This document shows, piece after piece, positions 47,520-58,352 of a DNA stretch of 64,000 nucleotides (within the stretch, counting starts at the first letter, position 1; each line of letters begins with the position of its first letter). Below the pieces are notes generated by a model, which did not search any database, was not told the DNA's origin, and saw only the letters and a program-made list of their open reading frames with translations. The DNA comes from Abelmoschus esculentus (Eukaryota > Streptophyta > Magnoliopsida > Malvales > Malvaceae): the NCBI GenBank assembly GCA_035048815.1, contig JAUCBN010000034.1:13184737-13248736 (forward strand), given 5' to 3'. The position numbers and the translations under genes were made by a program.

Positions 47520-49656
47520 ATGGCCGAATATATCTGTGTATTTAACAAGGTAACCTTTATCCCAAGACTATATTTTTTTCTGGGTTCTATGAATGCTTAA
47601 AAAAGACTCGATTTTTTGTTAAATGACCCTGGGTTTGTCGGTTGGTGTTAAAAGCTATGACATTTTTTTGAAGAAAATGTTTATTTTTTCTTGATTTCCT
47701 AATCAAACTTTTCTTTTTCTCAAGTTAATACTTCAATTTTGTAAAGGTTATTGCTTTATTTACCTCTTTGTATGCTTGGATCTGGGTTTTCTTGTCACTT
47801 GTTCTTATGCTCTAATTTATATTCTTAAACTTAATCCTTTTAAATTTTCATTCATATTCCAGGTCCTTTTCTGTTTATATTTTCAGTGTAAATTACTAAA
47901 TTAACTCTTCTATTTCCTTTTTTTTTTTCTCATAATATTTTGTTTCCCCCTTATTCTACTCTAGAAACTGTTGGCTTGCAATGCATACCAGTCCTTTTAA
48001 TCTTTTCTTTCTATCTCCATCGATTTGATGATAATCCGTGCTTTGTTTTTCAATGCAGGATACTCTGATTATAAAACCTTCTAAGAAATCTCCACTGTTC
48101 TTGAGGACAATAGTTTTAGTGTTTGCTATGGTATGTGGTGTTTATATCTGTACAATCTGTATGAAGCAGATAAGTGTTGTAACCAAGATGAGCGTCCAAG
48201 TCATTGGGAGTCCATCTCCAGATACTAACATTGGAACACAACTAGAACCTCAAATGCCTAACTTACATTACCCGAAACCAGAAACCTTTAGCAGGTAAAC
48301 TAAATTCTCTTTTATTTTTGAACATATTTTCTTCCTTATGGTTTTGGGGTTTAGCCAAATTTGCTTGCTGAAATTCCTTCTGTTGATCCTTTGTCAGGGG
48401 TGAATGTTCACAGAATCCAGTGCGGTTCTTTGTCATATTGTCGATGCAAAGGTCGGGAAGTGGATGGTTCGAGACTTTGTTAAATAGTCATACCAACATT
48501 AGCTCCAATGGGGAGATATTCTCTGTTAGGGAGAGGAGGAAAAATATTTCTACAATTATACAAACTTTGGAGAAAGTTTACAATTTAGATTGGTTCACTA
48601 GTGCTTCCAAGAATGAGTGCTCTGCTGCAGTTGGCTTCAAGTGGATGCTAAATCAGGTAAAATATTGTAGTTGAATGTTCAATTATGATGGTAGAAATTT
48701 GAGGCTGTGATTGTATTTGAAACTACGATGGCCGGTATTATATCAGCTATGTCGATCTCTAGTGTTCGTTCTTGGCTACAGAAACCGCCTTAGAACTTTG
48801 AAGCTTGATTCATATAGATAGCAGGTTCCTGTACAGTGATTAACAGTAGTGCAAATGTGCAAAAGATTGCATTTCAGTACTTGCTCGGTGGTCAATAGCT
48901 AACGTTAGTTGTATTCTTATGTAGGGGTTGATAGCGTACCACGAAGAAATCGTGGAATACTTCAAACACCGGGGCGTTTCTGCCATATTTCTCTTCCGAA
49001 GGAATTTGCTTCGAAGGATGGTTTCAGTTCTTGCCAATTCATATGATCGCTATGCTAAGCTATTAAATGGAACTCACAAGTCTCATGTCCATTCACATCA
49101 AGAGGTCTCCGTCCAACCTCACCTCTCTCGATTGCATTCCTTCTCATTTCGCCTTTTCCTTTGTCGTCAATCTTGAACTTAATGCTTGTTTCTTAACGTA
49201 GGCCGCTGCTCTTTCAAGTTACAAGCCGGTAATCAATTCTACATCATTAATTAGTGATCTGAAAGAAGTAGGATTGGCTGCTGTCAAGGCTTTAGAATAC
49301 TTCAACAGCACCCGTCACATAGTTTTGTACTACGAGGATCTTGTCTCAAACAGTTCGGTGAGATACAACAGCCTGTCTAATTCAGTTATCCACTCCATTA
49401 AATGTGCATGTATCCATCTTTAGAGCATTCTTGTCTGATTCAATTATCCGCTCTGTATCGTCGTTCATCATGCTTGTTGCAGAAACTACAAGACGTTCAA
49501 GAGTTTCTAGGGATTCCACAGATGGAATTAACAAGCCGCCAGGTTAAAATACACAAAGGTTCATTATCGGATTTTGTGAAGAACTGGGATGATGTGAACA
49601 GGACACTAAGTGGAACAGAGCATGAAAGTTTCCTCCGTGCCGATTACCAAGAATGA
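47520..49656 (+). CDS. Membrane-anchored sulfotransferase-like P-loop protein
   Basis: Six exons (47520-47549, 48059-48294, 48398-48656, 48925-49104, 49202-49357, 49483-49656) keep frame and give 344 residues. The first exon is only ten codons, MAEYICVFNK. A hydrophobic helix at about residues 27-46 (after KPSKKSPLFLR) predicts a single-pass type II protein of the Golgi or ER. The lumenal domain has the 5'-phosphosulfate-binding loop FVILSMQRSGSGWFETLL (99-116) and a 3'-phosphate-type segment IFLFRRNLLRRMVSVLANSY. It continues with HIVLYYEDLV and ends LQDVQEFLGIPQMELTSRQVK, matching the general sulfotransferase (NodH-like) fold. Likely activity is transfer of sulfate from PAPS to a carbohydrate or protein. 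The substrate is unknown. Five N-glycosylation-type NxS/T sites are visible. The family call is strong; the activity is inferred. Confidence 0.9.
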
Positions 49657-51005
49657 CAACGATGAGTCACTAACAAAAATGAATAGTGTGGATACCATCT
49701 TCAGCTAATTTTTATTACCAAAGCTGAAGCTGACCAGACAGACAGACATTCACCCTGTTTGATGGCTGGCATGATGTTTCAAGTTTGAACATGCCGCTTT
49801 GAGCACTGTAACATTTGTTTTGTTGATTTGAATTGCGTTTGATCATACAGACGTATTAGAATAACATTAAAAACGGAGTAGAACCCAAAATGATTAGAAC
49901 TCTTATAATCCAACCACAAAAATCCATGCCGCAAACTTGAATCCAAGTAACAGGCTTGCAACATTAAGATCAGATAATAGGGCAAAATTATATATACGTA
50001 AAAGCTAAATTGTATAAATATGGATAGGGGGATGGGACAAAAAATAACAAATTTCAAAATTATAGGATATGGGTATGATAAATATAATAATATATAATTA
50101 TTAAAATTTATAATATGATAAAGGATTAAAATTATAATTATAATAATTTAAATTAACTTCTAATATTTTTTAAATTATTTTCTAACACTTAGATTAAAAG
50201 ATTATTAAAATTAAATGATTAAATTAAATAAAAATTTAAAATTATTTTTTTAGTCATATTTTACAGTTCAAACCTTGTTTGAAATATTTTCGAATCAAGT
50301 TTATAAAATTCGAGTTGAATTTTCGAGTTTTTTTTATAAATTTAATTATATATATATATATATATTTAGGATAAAAAGTTACACTTAATTTTAATTTTAA
50401 TGACTTTTTATATACCGATATGAGATACATATATATTTTTCATATGTTCATATATGATATACATAATATATCACACAAAGTTGATAAACTTAACTTGAAT
50501 ATAAAAATTTATAAACTAATTATTAAAAATTTTGAGTCATTTGAATTTATATTCTATAACTCAAAATTTATTTTTTATGCTTTAATGGATTTTGAACTTT
50601 AATTTAATTCGATTCAAAGAAAATAAAAATATCATTTTTTACTTTTTAAGTAAATTTATTAGGTGTCCGATATAAAATTAGATTTTCCCTTAGCCATGAC
50701 GGGGGACGGGAAGGCGTCGTGCTTCATAGCGTAAAAGTACAGTTTCTGCTGCAAATAAACTGTCACATCTGCTTGACCAGAAATAAGGAGAAGACGATTC
50801 CGAACTAATACTCATTCAAATTTGTATATTTCCGGAAAGGGGATCTGCCTGAGTTCTTTTGGCCAACACAAAAGACTGCAACAGCGTACACGTCATAATG
50901 GATCAAAACTTAAGACACATTTCTGCAGGAATCCATTAAAAAGTGTTATACCTTGGTTTTTCCCTAATCATGCCGGATACTTGTACAATAATTTTGGCTA
51001 AAGAT
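49657..51005. other. Convergent intergenic spacer
   Basis: This lies between the 3' ends of the sulfotransferase-like and cyclophilin-40 genes. It holds their 3' UTRs, AT-rich DNA with a TA microsatellite (about 50347-50364) and actcgaa/ttcgag words near 50280-50330 like those of the hAT-like relics. No gene is supported. Confidence 0.5.
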
Positions 51006-54000
51006 CTACTGAAACATTCTAGAGTAGGCCTTTTTCTCCTGGTCTCGTCTATCGGCAATCTGCAGTAATTTTACAAGCTCGGTTACCTCCAGGGAAAGGG
51101 AAGTGCAGGAAGGAGAGCACTAAATATTTAACATCTTTAATAAAAAGAATAGATGATGAATCAACAACCTTCTTCCTGGCAGCTGCAAGCTCTTTCTTTA
51201 TTCCACCTGTAGAGCAGAAAACGCGGTGTAGATGAATGAGTACCAAGGATAATGCAAATACTCTAGGTAAACAAGTAATCAACATTAGGTTCAACACATT
51301 TCTGTATGCAATTTAAATCGGTCTCAAAACCTAATCATCCCCTTTCAACCTCAAAAGGATAAAGGGGGATTTCCAGTGGTGACAATGTTGTATTGAGTAC
51401 TGACCATTATTTGGTTCCAAGTCCAATGCCTTTTTAAAGCTTTCTACTGCAGCATCAATGTCATTTAGTGCCATATACGCCTGAAACCAGTTAAAAATCA
51501 AAGCACTTGTAAAAGGCAACCAATGAAAAAAATGCAATTCGCCTATTTACGAGTCTGAACAAGTTTCATTTCAGTACAAACACCACATGACGCATCTTAG
51601 CGTAAGAATAAGAAACTAGACCTAACTGACAAAAACACACTTCTGAATTTTATTTTTTTTTTACTTTCTTTTAGGCTAAACTACAAAATAAGTGTCCAAA
51701 CTGTTTTTTTAATAGATGCCTAAAATATTTTTTCGGCTAAAATAGATGACTAAAGTTTCATTCTGGCTGAAATAGGTGCATAAAAGTTCAGTTTTGGCTT
51801 GTTTTAAAATCAATTGAGGCACCGATTTTGGCCCTATTTCAACCAAAAATAAAACTTTAGGTACCTATTTCAGCCAAAAAAATACTTTAGTTACTTATTT
51901 CAGCAAAAAATGAAACTTCATGCACTTATTGCAAAAAAGAGACATAGTTTGAGCAGTTATTTTGTAGTTAAGCCTTTGTTTTGCTATAAAGATGCAAGGT
52001 TCAACCCTCGAACCAACTAGCAAAATATGGGAACCACAAAATCCGTAAGATTGGGAAAGTTCTGATATAGTCAGCCAATAAAAAGAAATGGAGAACTTGG
52101 CTTTGTATGGCATAGAGATTGTAAGTTTTGACCTGGCCTTGGCGAAAGAAAGCTTTCACATTAACTTCTCCATCTCGAATTGCAAAATCTGCATCCAGCA
52201 ATGATCCTTTTAGATCACCTAGTTTCAACTTGCAGGCCTAAAGCAGACAAGGAAGACAGCAGTTATACGAAAGGAAACAAACATCAATTTCAGGAAAACA
52301 ATTACAGAGATGATTCCATTAATGAGAATCTAGAATATGAGAAAGAAGATATATTTGATCTAAATCTACAATTCTAGATGCCTAAACCTATGAACCATAG
52401 ATCACATAACATTTTCAAGGAATTCAAAATCTTACAGAACTGTTTGTAAATATCTGAGATTTGGTCTTCTGCAAAGATGAGCTCTTCACTGTTCATTGAC
52501 AAATTAAAAGAGGATGAAAAAGGTTATCAGAAAAACTAAGGATTCATGGCAATAACATCACAATCATCAAAGAAAGAAACTAAACTATGCACCTTCATCG
52601 ATGCCCTCTTGCTCCCAACATACATCCAAGTACCGCAAAGCCTTCCAATATTTTCTGAGAGCAACTTTATAGTCTTGTTTCTGTAAGAGGGGAAAACTAG
52701 GAATATCTAATGAGTGACATTTTAGCAGTAAATCAAACTTCCAAACAATAGATAATGATCATCAAAAGAATGCTCCATCGTTAGGCATTCATGATTCAAA
52801 GAAGTAGAAATCTTAATCATCCATAATAGAAAATATGACATGTGCAATCTACAGAAAGGGCAAACAAGGTGCAAATTATACCATAGAAGACCTTATAACG
52901 ATATCAAATACCTTGTATTGCTCATTTCCAACTGCTTTGATCAAGTCCACTGCTTCCAACCACCAAGAAATTTCATTAGATTTTTTGTCAAGATCAGCCG
53001 GCCAATCTGGATAAACATCACCATCCTTAAAAAAGTTTGATATTCCATCATCTGCTCCTTCAGGAATTTCTCCACAATCTGCAATTATAACCTCTTGAGT
53101 GGGGTAATCACCATCCTCAGTAGCAACATGCTCAATCGAACGAACAACACCCATTCCTTTTATAACTTTCCCAAAAACCACATGTTTTCCATCAAGATGA
53201 GGAGTTCGAGTAGTTGTAATAAAGAATTGAGATCCATTAGTATTAGACCCCATATTAGCCATTGATAATATTCCTTTTCTTTCATGTTTTAACTCAAAAT
53301 TTTCATCTTCAATTTTCAAGCCATAAATGGATTCTCCTCCACTTCCATCACTAGCTGATATATCACCACCTTGTATCATAAAACCTCTGATAATACGATG
53401 AAATCGCACACCCTGTAAATGGACATTGTTTACAAATGTATTTTAAAAAACACTGCATGTTTCTTTGAAAAAAAGGAAATTTGGATGTGCATAATAACAT
53501 CCAAGTGATTAATTTCTAAATTGTAGAATTTAAAGAAAACTCATACATCTCGTTAAAATGTCAAAATTTCTAAGACGGTCTGCATCAGAAGCTTGTCTAT
53601 TTATAGGCTTAAGACCCTTAAAAACCGATTACACAATGTAAAGGCAAGGTGGGGAGCAACGCTAATTTTCTTTGAGAAATGAAATAAGGAGTTACAGCAT
53701 GTAAACCGAGTGCATTCAATCATTCTACACCCAAGTGAAAATTCATACAATCTAACAATCAAGAAACCATCTGAATCATACCATAATTTGCTTGTTTTAT
53801 TCTAAAAACTTGCATATTATGTTCACATGCAGTAACATTAGAAGGAAATTGCTTTGATACACAATAGTTTATACAAACCTTTACATTTTAGGGTTTTAAG
53901 TTAGGGTTTAGAGGTCTAGTGTGTATGGCATAAAATTTAAGGTTTATAGTTAAGAGTTTAGAGCTTAGGTTTTAAAGTGCTAAGGAATGAATTTAGGCTT

Positions 54001-54665
54001 AAAATTTTATAGAAAGATTGTGTAAAATTTACACAGCTTGTGTATTGAAATGATACAATATATATATAATCTTGCTGCTTACTACTGCATCATTCTATCA
54101 CTTTTACATCAATTCCAAGCTGAAAAAGACCTGAAGTTGGAGCCTATAAATATTCAAAATTTTTACAACTAAATTCATTGTAATTTATATCATATGTATT
54201 CACATAATACAGTGCAAAGAAAGAAAAATGTCAACTCTAACAAACAATCATTTATCTTTAAGATTAAGACTATTTGGAAGCTAAATTTCATAAAACACAC
54301 AAGAAAAAGGGGGTTTACTTTACTCAGAAAATCCCAGACCCCGCCCCAACTTTACCGCCCACTAAACTCAAATCAAAGAATGCAAACACTTTAAGACAAG
54401 CCAGGACGAAAGAAGAAAAAGGTAAACATAGTCTCATGCATTTACATACACGTGTTAGTGTTGTTTATAAGAAAAAGAGGGAAAAAGTAAGAACCTTGTA
54501 ATGCAAAGAAGCGCCAGTGTTGTGTCCAACGCCGTTCTCACCGGTGCACAGAGCCCTGAAATTCTCAGCAGTTTTGGGCACAACATCCTTATACAACTCG
54601 ATCACTATCCGACCTTCGAGTTCTCCTCCTATACATATGTCCAAATAACATCTCGGGTTCACCAT
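51006..54665 (-). CDS. CYP40: Cyclophilin-40 peptidyl-prolyl isomerase (SQUINT orthologue)
   Basis: Eight minus-strand exons keep frame and give 361 residues: 54495-54665, 52912-53412, 52593-52680, 52436-52488, 52133-52237, 51405-51480, 51169-51206 and 51006-51059. That is the length I recall for Arabidopsis CYP40/SQUINT. Residues 1-175 form the cyclophilin domain (MVNPRCYLDICIGGELEGRI, FHRIIRGFMIQGGD with Arg63, GSQFFITT). At residue 129 the usual cyclosporin-contacting Trp is His (HLDGKHVVFG), as in other cyclophilin-40s. The C-terminal half contains TPR helices (NEQYKKQDYKVALRKYWKAL, CKLKLGDLKGSLLDADFAI, AYMALNDIDAAVESFKKAL) for Hsp90 binding and ends DQEKKAYSRMFQ. It is a cytosolic Hsp90 co-chaperone; in Arabidopsis it promotes AGO1 loading and microRNA action in the juvenile-adult transition. 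Confidence 0.96.
51673..51975. mobile_element. MITE in an intron of the cyclophilin-40 gene
   Basis: The left end AGGCTAAACTACAAAATAAG matches the reverse complement of the right end (AGGCTTAACTACAAAATAACTG). The interior repeats tatttcagccaaaa-like words in both orientations. It sits inside the 652-bp intron between exons 5 and 6 of the cyclophilin-40 gene, clear of the splice sites. Confidence 0.75.
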
Positions 54666-56898
54666 TCCCCCACTTCTCTCTATAGAAACTCTTTACTCCA
54701 ACAACCAAAAATAAAAACAACCCTAATCCCACTTTTTTCCTTTTCTTTTTAAATTTTGAGAGCTCCAAAAGATAAAATAAAAGATGGGGGAAGAAGGGTC
54801 TTTCTGGCTTTGACTGTTCGTTTGCCGTGTTGGTTTTTTTGGCTGCTGAAGCCTGAAAGTGCTGACCCCTACGGCTTTTCGTGCTGCTCCCGGTAGCTGT
54901 TTCTTGGATTGTCTGTTCAGTGACGGTACGTTTTAGCTGTTTCTTGTTTGGAGGTGGAGGGAGTATGGTACTGTGTTTCTCGGTGTATACTGTGTTTTAA
55001 GTTTAGAGCCGTTGGATTATTGTATAGGGACCTCACATGACACGCATTTTGAGGTTAAAGGAGAGGATGTTGATGTGAGGGGAGCTGTCCAAAAGACAGG
55101 ATTTGGGTTGGCATTGGAGCCGTACGATAGCTCGTCTGTTGGTGTAGCAGTACAGTATCAGAGCCCCTATCCTTTCATTTTCTGGATAATTTTATCTATT
55201 TAATATTTATTTTGTTAGTTAATAAGTATTATTATTATTATTGTTATTATTATTATAGGTTGAAAATTGAGTTCTAATTTGGATTATTTTTTTTAAGGTC
55301 GGTTGATAAATGCTTAATTTTAGAAGTAAAATTTTGGATCATTTATGAAAAATTCATGTGTTATTAATTTAAAAGTGATTTCATTATAGTTTACGGACGA
55401 TTCGTTATTAAATAAACCGGTATTAATAAGTTTGTATTCTATATTCCTTTAATATATAATTGTTTTTTTTTAATATATACGAAGGGTTCAATTTATTTAT
55501 ATACCTCGTGAAGCAAATATAATTGTTGATAAGATGTTTAAGCTAATTTCTCTAGATAATTATGATTTGTGTTTATTTTCTTTTTCTCTTGACGAGGTGT
55601 TAATCTTATTTTATTATATAATGACATTAATATTAGTGTTATGAACATCAATTGGTTGATAATAAAATTGAAAAATTCGTAGAAATATTGTGAAAGAAAA
55701 ATATCTAAACATATTGATTACCATCGATTATTTTTTAAAATATTATAATTTATACAGTAATTTTAAAGTCGGATTCTAAAAATTTAACTTTAAACAATGC
55801 CTAACATATTAGGCTTGAAAAAGGTGAAGGCACCCTCAAATATCACGTGTAGATACTAAAGTCAGGTTTTAATGTCTACGTTTTCACCTAAAATAATTTT
55901 AGATATTGTTCAAAATTAAATTCTAAAATTCTGATTTTAAATTTATTGTAAAATTCACAATATTCTCGAAAATAATATTTAAAAATTAATATGTTAAGAT
56001 TTTTTCACAATATTAGTGAGAAATTTCCAATAAAACTTTATTCCTTGCTGTAAAACAAATTTGAAATCTACGGTCTATTAGGGTATCCACTCGGTGGCAG
56101 TAAATAATCTGTTATCCAAGAAATTATATCATGAGTCTGGTTTATCACATCAATTATGATTCCATTAAATAATTATAACCATTCACTTCACCATTATTTT
56201 TCAACTCATTTTTTCAATCAATGAATCTTTACTCGTCTTTTTCATGTTATTTTAAAAATATAATTTTTAGAAACTATATTAATGAAAAACTAATTAGTGG
56301 TAAAATAATTAATTTTTATTAGTTAGAGACCACAACTAACGTGATAAACCAGACCTATAATATAATCTCTTCTTATCGGTAAGAATGACTAGATTTTTTA
56401 AGGACGATCGGAATTAAATTACACACTTCTAAGGTCAATGAGTATTTTTATTATTATATTAATTTTAAAAGAATTTAAAAGTTAATGATATTATTTTTAA
56501 GAGTAAGTATATTTATTTATTAAATAATTTATTTATCTTTATATTTTTAAAATTATAAATTTTAAGTTTATTAGAAATCTTTTTTTAAGTCCTCATTTAC
56601 AGGATAAGATTAAAATTTATAAAATAAAAAATACAATTTTTGAGGTTAAGGTCATTGCATACTCTCTGATTTCTCCTCTCACGCTATTAATAATACACAG
56701 AAGTGTTTCATACAAATTAAATATATATATATATATATAACGTCTTTATTAGCATAATAACTTTTAACAAGTTTGAGAATTAATTTAAAATAAAAATTAT
56801 AATTTAAACATAAAATTAAAATATTTTATTATATACTAAAAAATATAATGATTCTCAATCATGCTATACTGACAATCGCAAGGTGATATGGCTGTAGC
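54666..56898. other. Cyclophilin-40 promoter and AT-rich spacer
   Basis: The first 300-500 bases are the 5' leader and promoter of the minus-strand cyclophilin-40 gene. A 76-codon frame (54973-55203) shows no family resemblance. The remainder is AT-rich, with a TA microsatellite near 56719-56738. No gene is supported. Confidence 0.5.
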
Positions 56899-57478
56899 TA
56901 GGGCTGTAACAGATCGCGAGCTACTCGAACTCGATTTGGTCAAAGCTCGGTCAAAATTCGACTCGATTGAACTTGACTCGAGCTCGAATTCGGCTCGAGT
57001 TTTTAACGAGTTGAGCCGAGCTACTTGATACTCGACTCGAAAAGCTCACGAGCTACTCGAAAACATAAATATGTTATTTTTTATTTTTTTTATAATTTAA
57101 AATCTAAAAGTCTAAACTTAAAACCCTAAAATCTAAACCTTGAATATAAGTCTTAAACCCTAAATTAAGATATTAAAACCTACAATTAACAAGTTTGAGT
57201 TTATACAACTTGTGTATTAAAGTTTTTCTCTATTAGACTTTAAATGAGATATGAGAGATAAAAGTTACTCGAGTTTAACACGGTCAAAGATCGGTCAATA
57301 CATGGCTCGATTAGGCTCGAAAAAAGCTCGAACTCGACTCGACTTCTTAACGAGCCGAGCCGAGCTCAGATATTTTAAGCTCGTTTAAAATTACTCAAGC
57401 TCGAACTCGATTCGAAATCTTAACGAGCCGAGCCGAGCTTAGTACTACTCGAGCTCGACTCGGCTCGTTTACACCTGT
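56899..57478. mobile_element. hAT-like MITE with CGAGCT/AGCTCG internal words
   Basis: The left end TAGGGCTGTAACAG pairs loosely with the right end in reverse (CAGGTGTAAACG). Both subterminal parts are filled with gctcgaactcga, cgagccgagc and similar words, with AT-rich text between, as in the element at 23.8 kb. The word CTGTAGC occurs at both edges (56892-56898 and 57475-57481), which hints at a 7-8 bp duplication, but the exact ends are unsure. Confidence 0.6.
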
Positions 57479-58352
57479 AGCATTACCAAACTCGGTTATT
57501 CAAGGAGATTGTAGTCGAATTAGAATTAGGGTTTATCAAAGTCTAATTAAGATAAGATTTTATAAACAAAAATTCTCTTTCTTGTTTCATCCTTTCTATA
57601 TTTAAACACACATAAAAATGAAATTACAAACCATTTTAAATCATAAATCAATTTTAAATATTGACATAAATAAAAATACCAAAAATAGACAGACTACTTT
57701 GACTCGAGTTACCCTACTTTCACTAGTTTACAGCGAAAAACTTGAGACTTGACCACCATAGACGTGAAATCCCTTCTTCAGAATCAAGTAAACCCGATGT
57801 TCTTGTGCATTGCCTTATCATGTTATTGTATGTTGCTTTGTTCTTTATTTTCTCATAATATCTTCAGCGTTTAAACTTATTCCTTTAGGGTAAGGTTTCG
57901 TCCCCAACCTCTCTCCTACTACTCGATATGCAGTTTTAATTCTAAAAAAAAAATGAAGTTTTAATAATAATGGTAGACAGGTAGATCAGTTAGCGATAAT
58001 TGGACATCCTAGCTTTGTTTTGAATGGCCGAAGAGAAGGATGAAAGACAAAGACAAAACTTTGTTCATTAAATGAATCTGACTTTTCCCCCCTCGTTACT
58101 AGAAACAATAACTTCACCAACAGCCCTCTGGTGTGGTAGTTAAGACACTTTGACACCCACAAATTCAGGGTTGAATGGTTTTCATAATCCAAGTGAATGT
58201 GATTTTATAGGATCAGATGTAGATGTCTGTAATGGGACTAGGAGTTTATCTTTTTTTATAGGATCAACCTATGATTTTCAGTTTCCACTTCTTTTTAAGC
58301 TTGTTTTTATGTATGTTAGGTTCCCAGAGGTTCATTGCAGAGCTGTTCAAGC
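57479..58352. other. Spacer and 5' region of the B3 gene
   Basis: No gene is supported before the B3 start codon. The last 150 bases have a pyrimidine-rich stretch resembling an intron end in a 5' leader. Part of this region (about 58230-58352) is also found, decayed, upstream of the B3 pseudogene near 62 kb. Confidence 0.5.

Noticed and set aside
54973..55203. 76-codon plus-strand frame near the cyclophilin-40 promoter
   Set aside because: Some protein-like composition but no family, no exon partners, and a non-ATG or unclear start.
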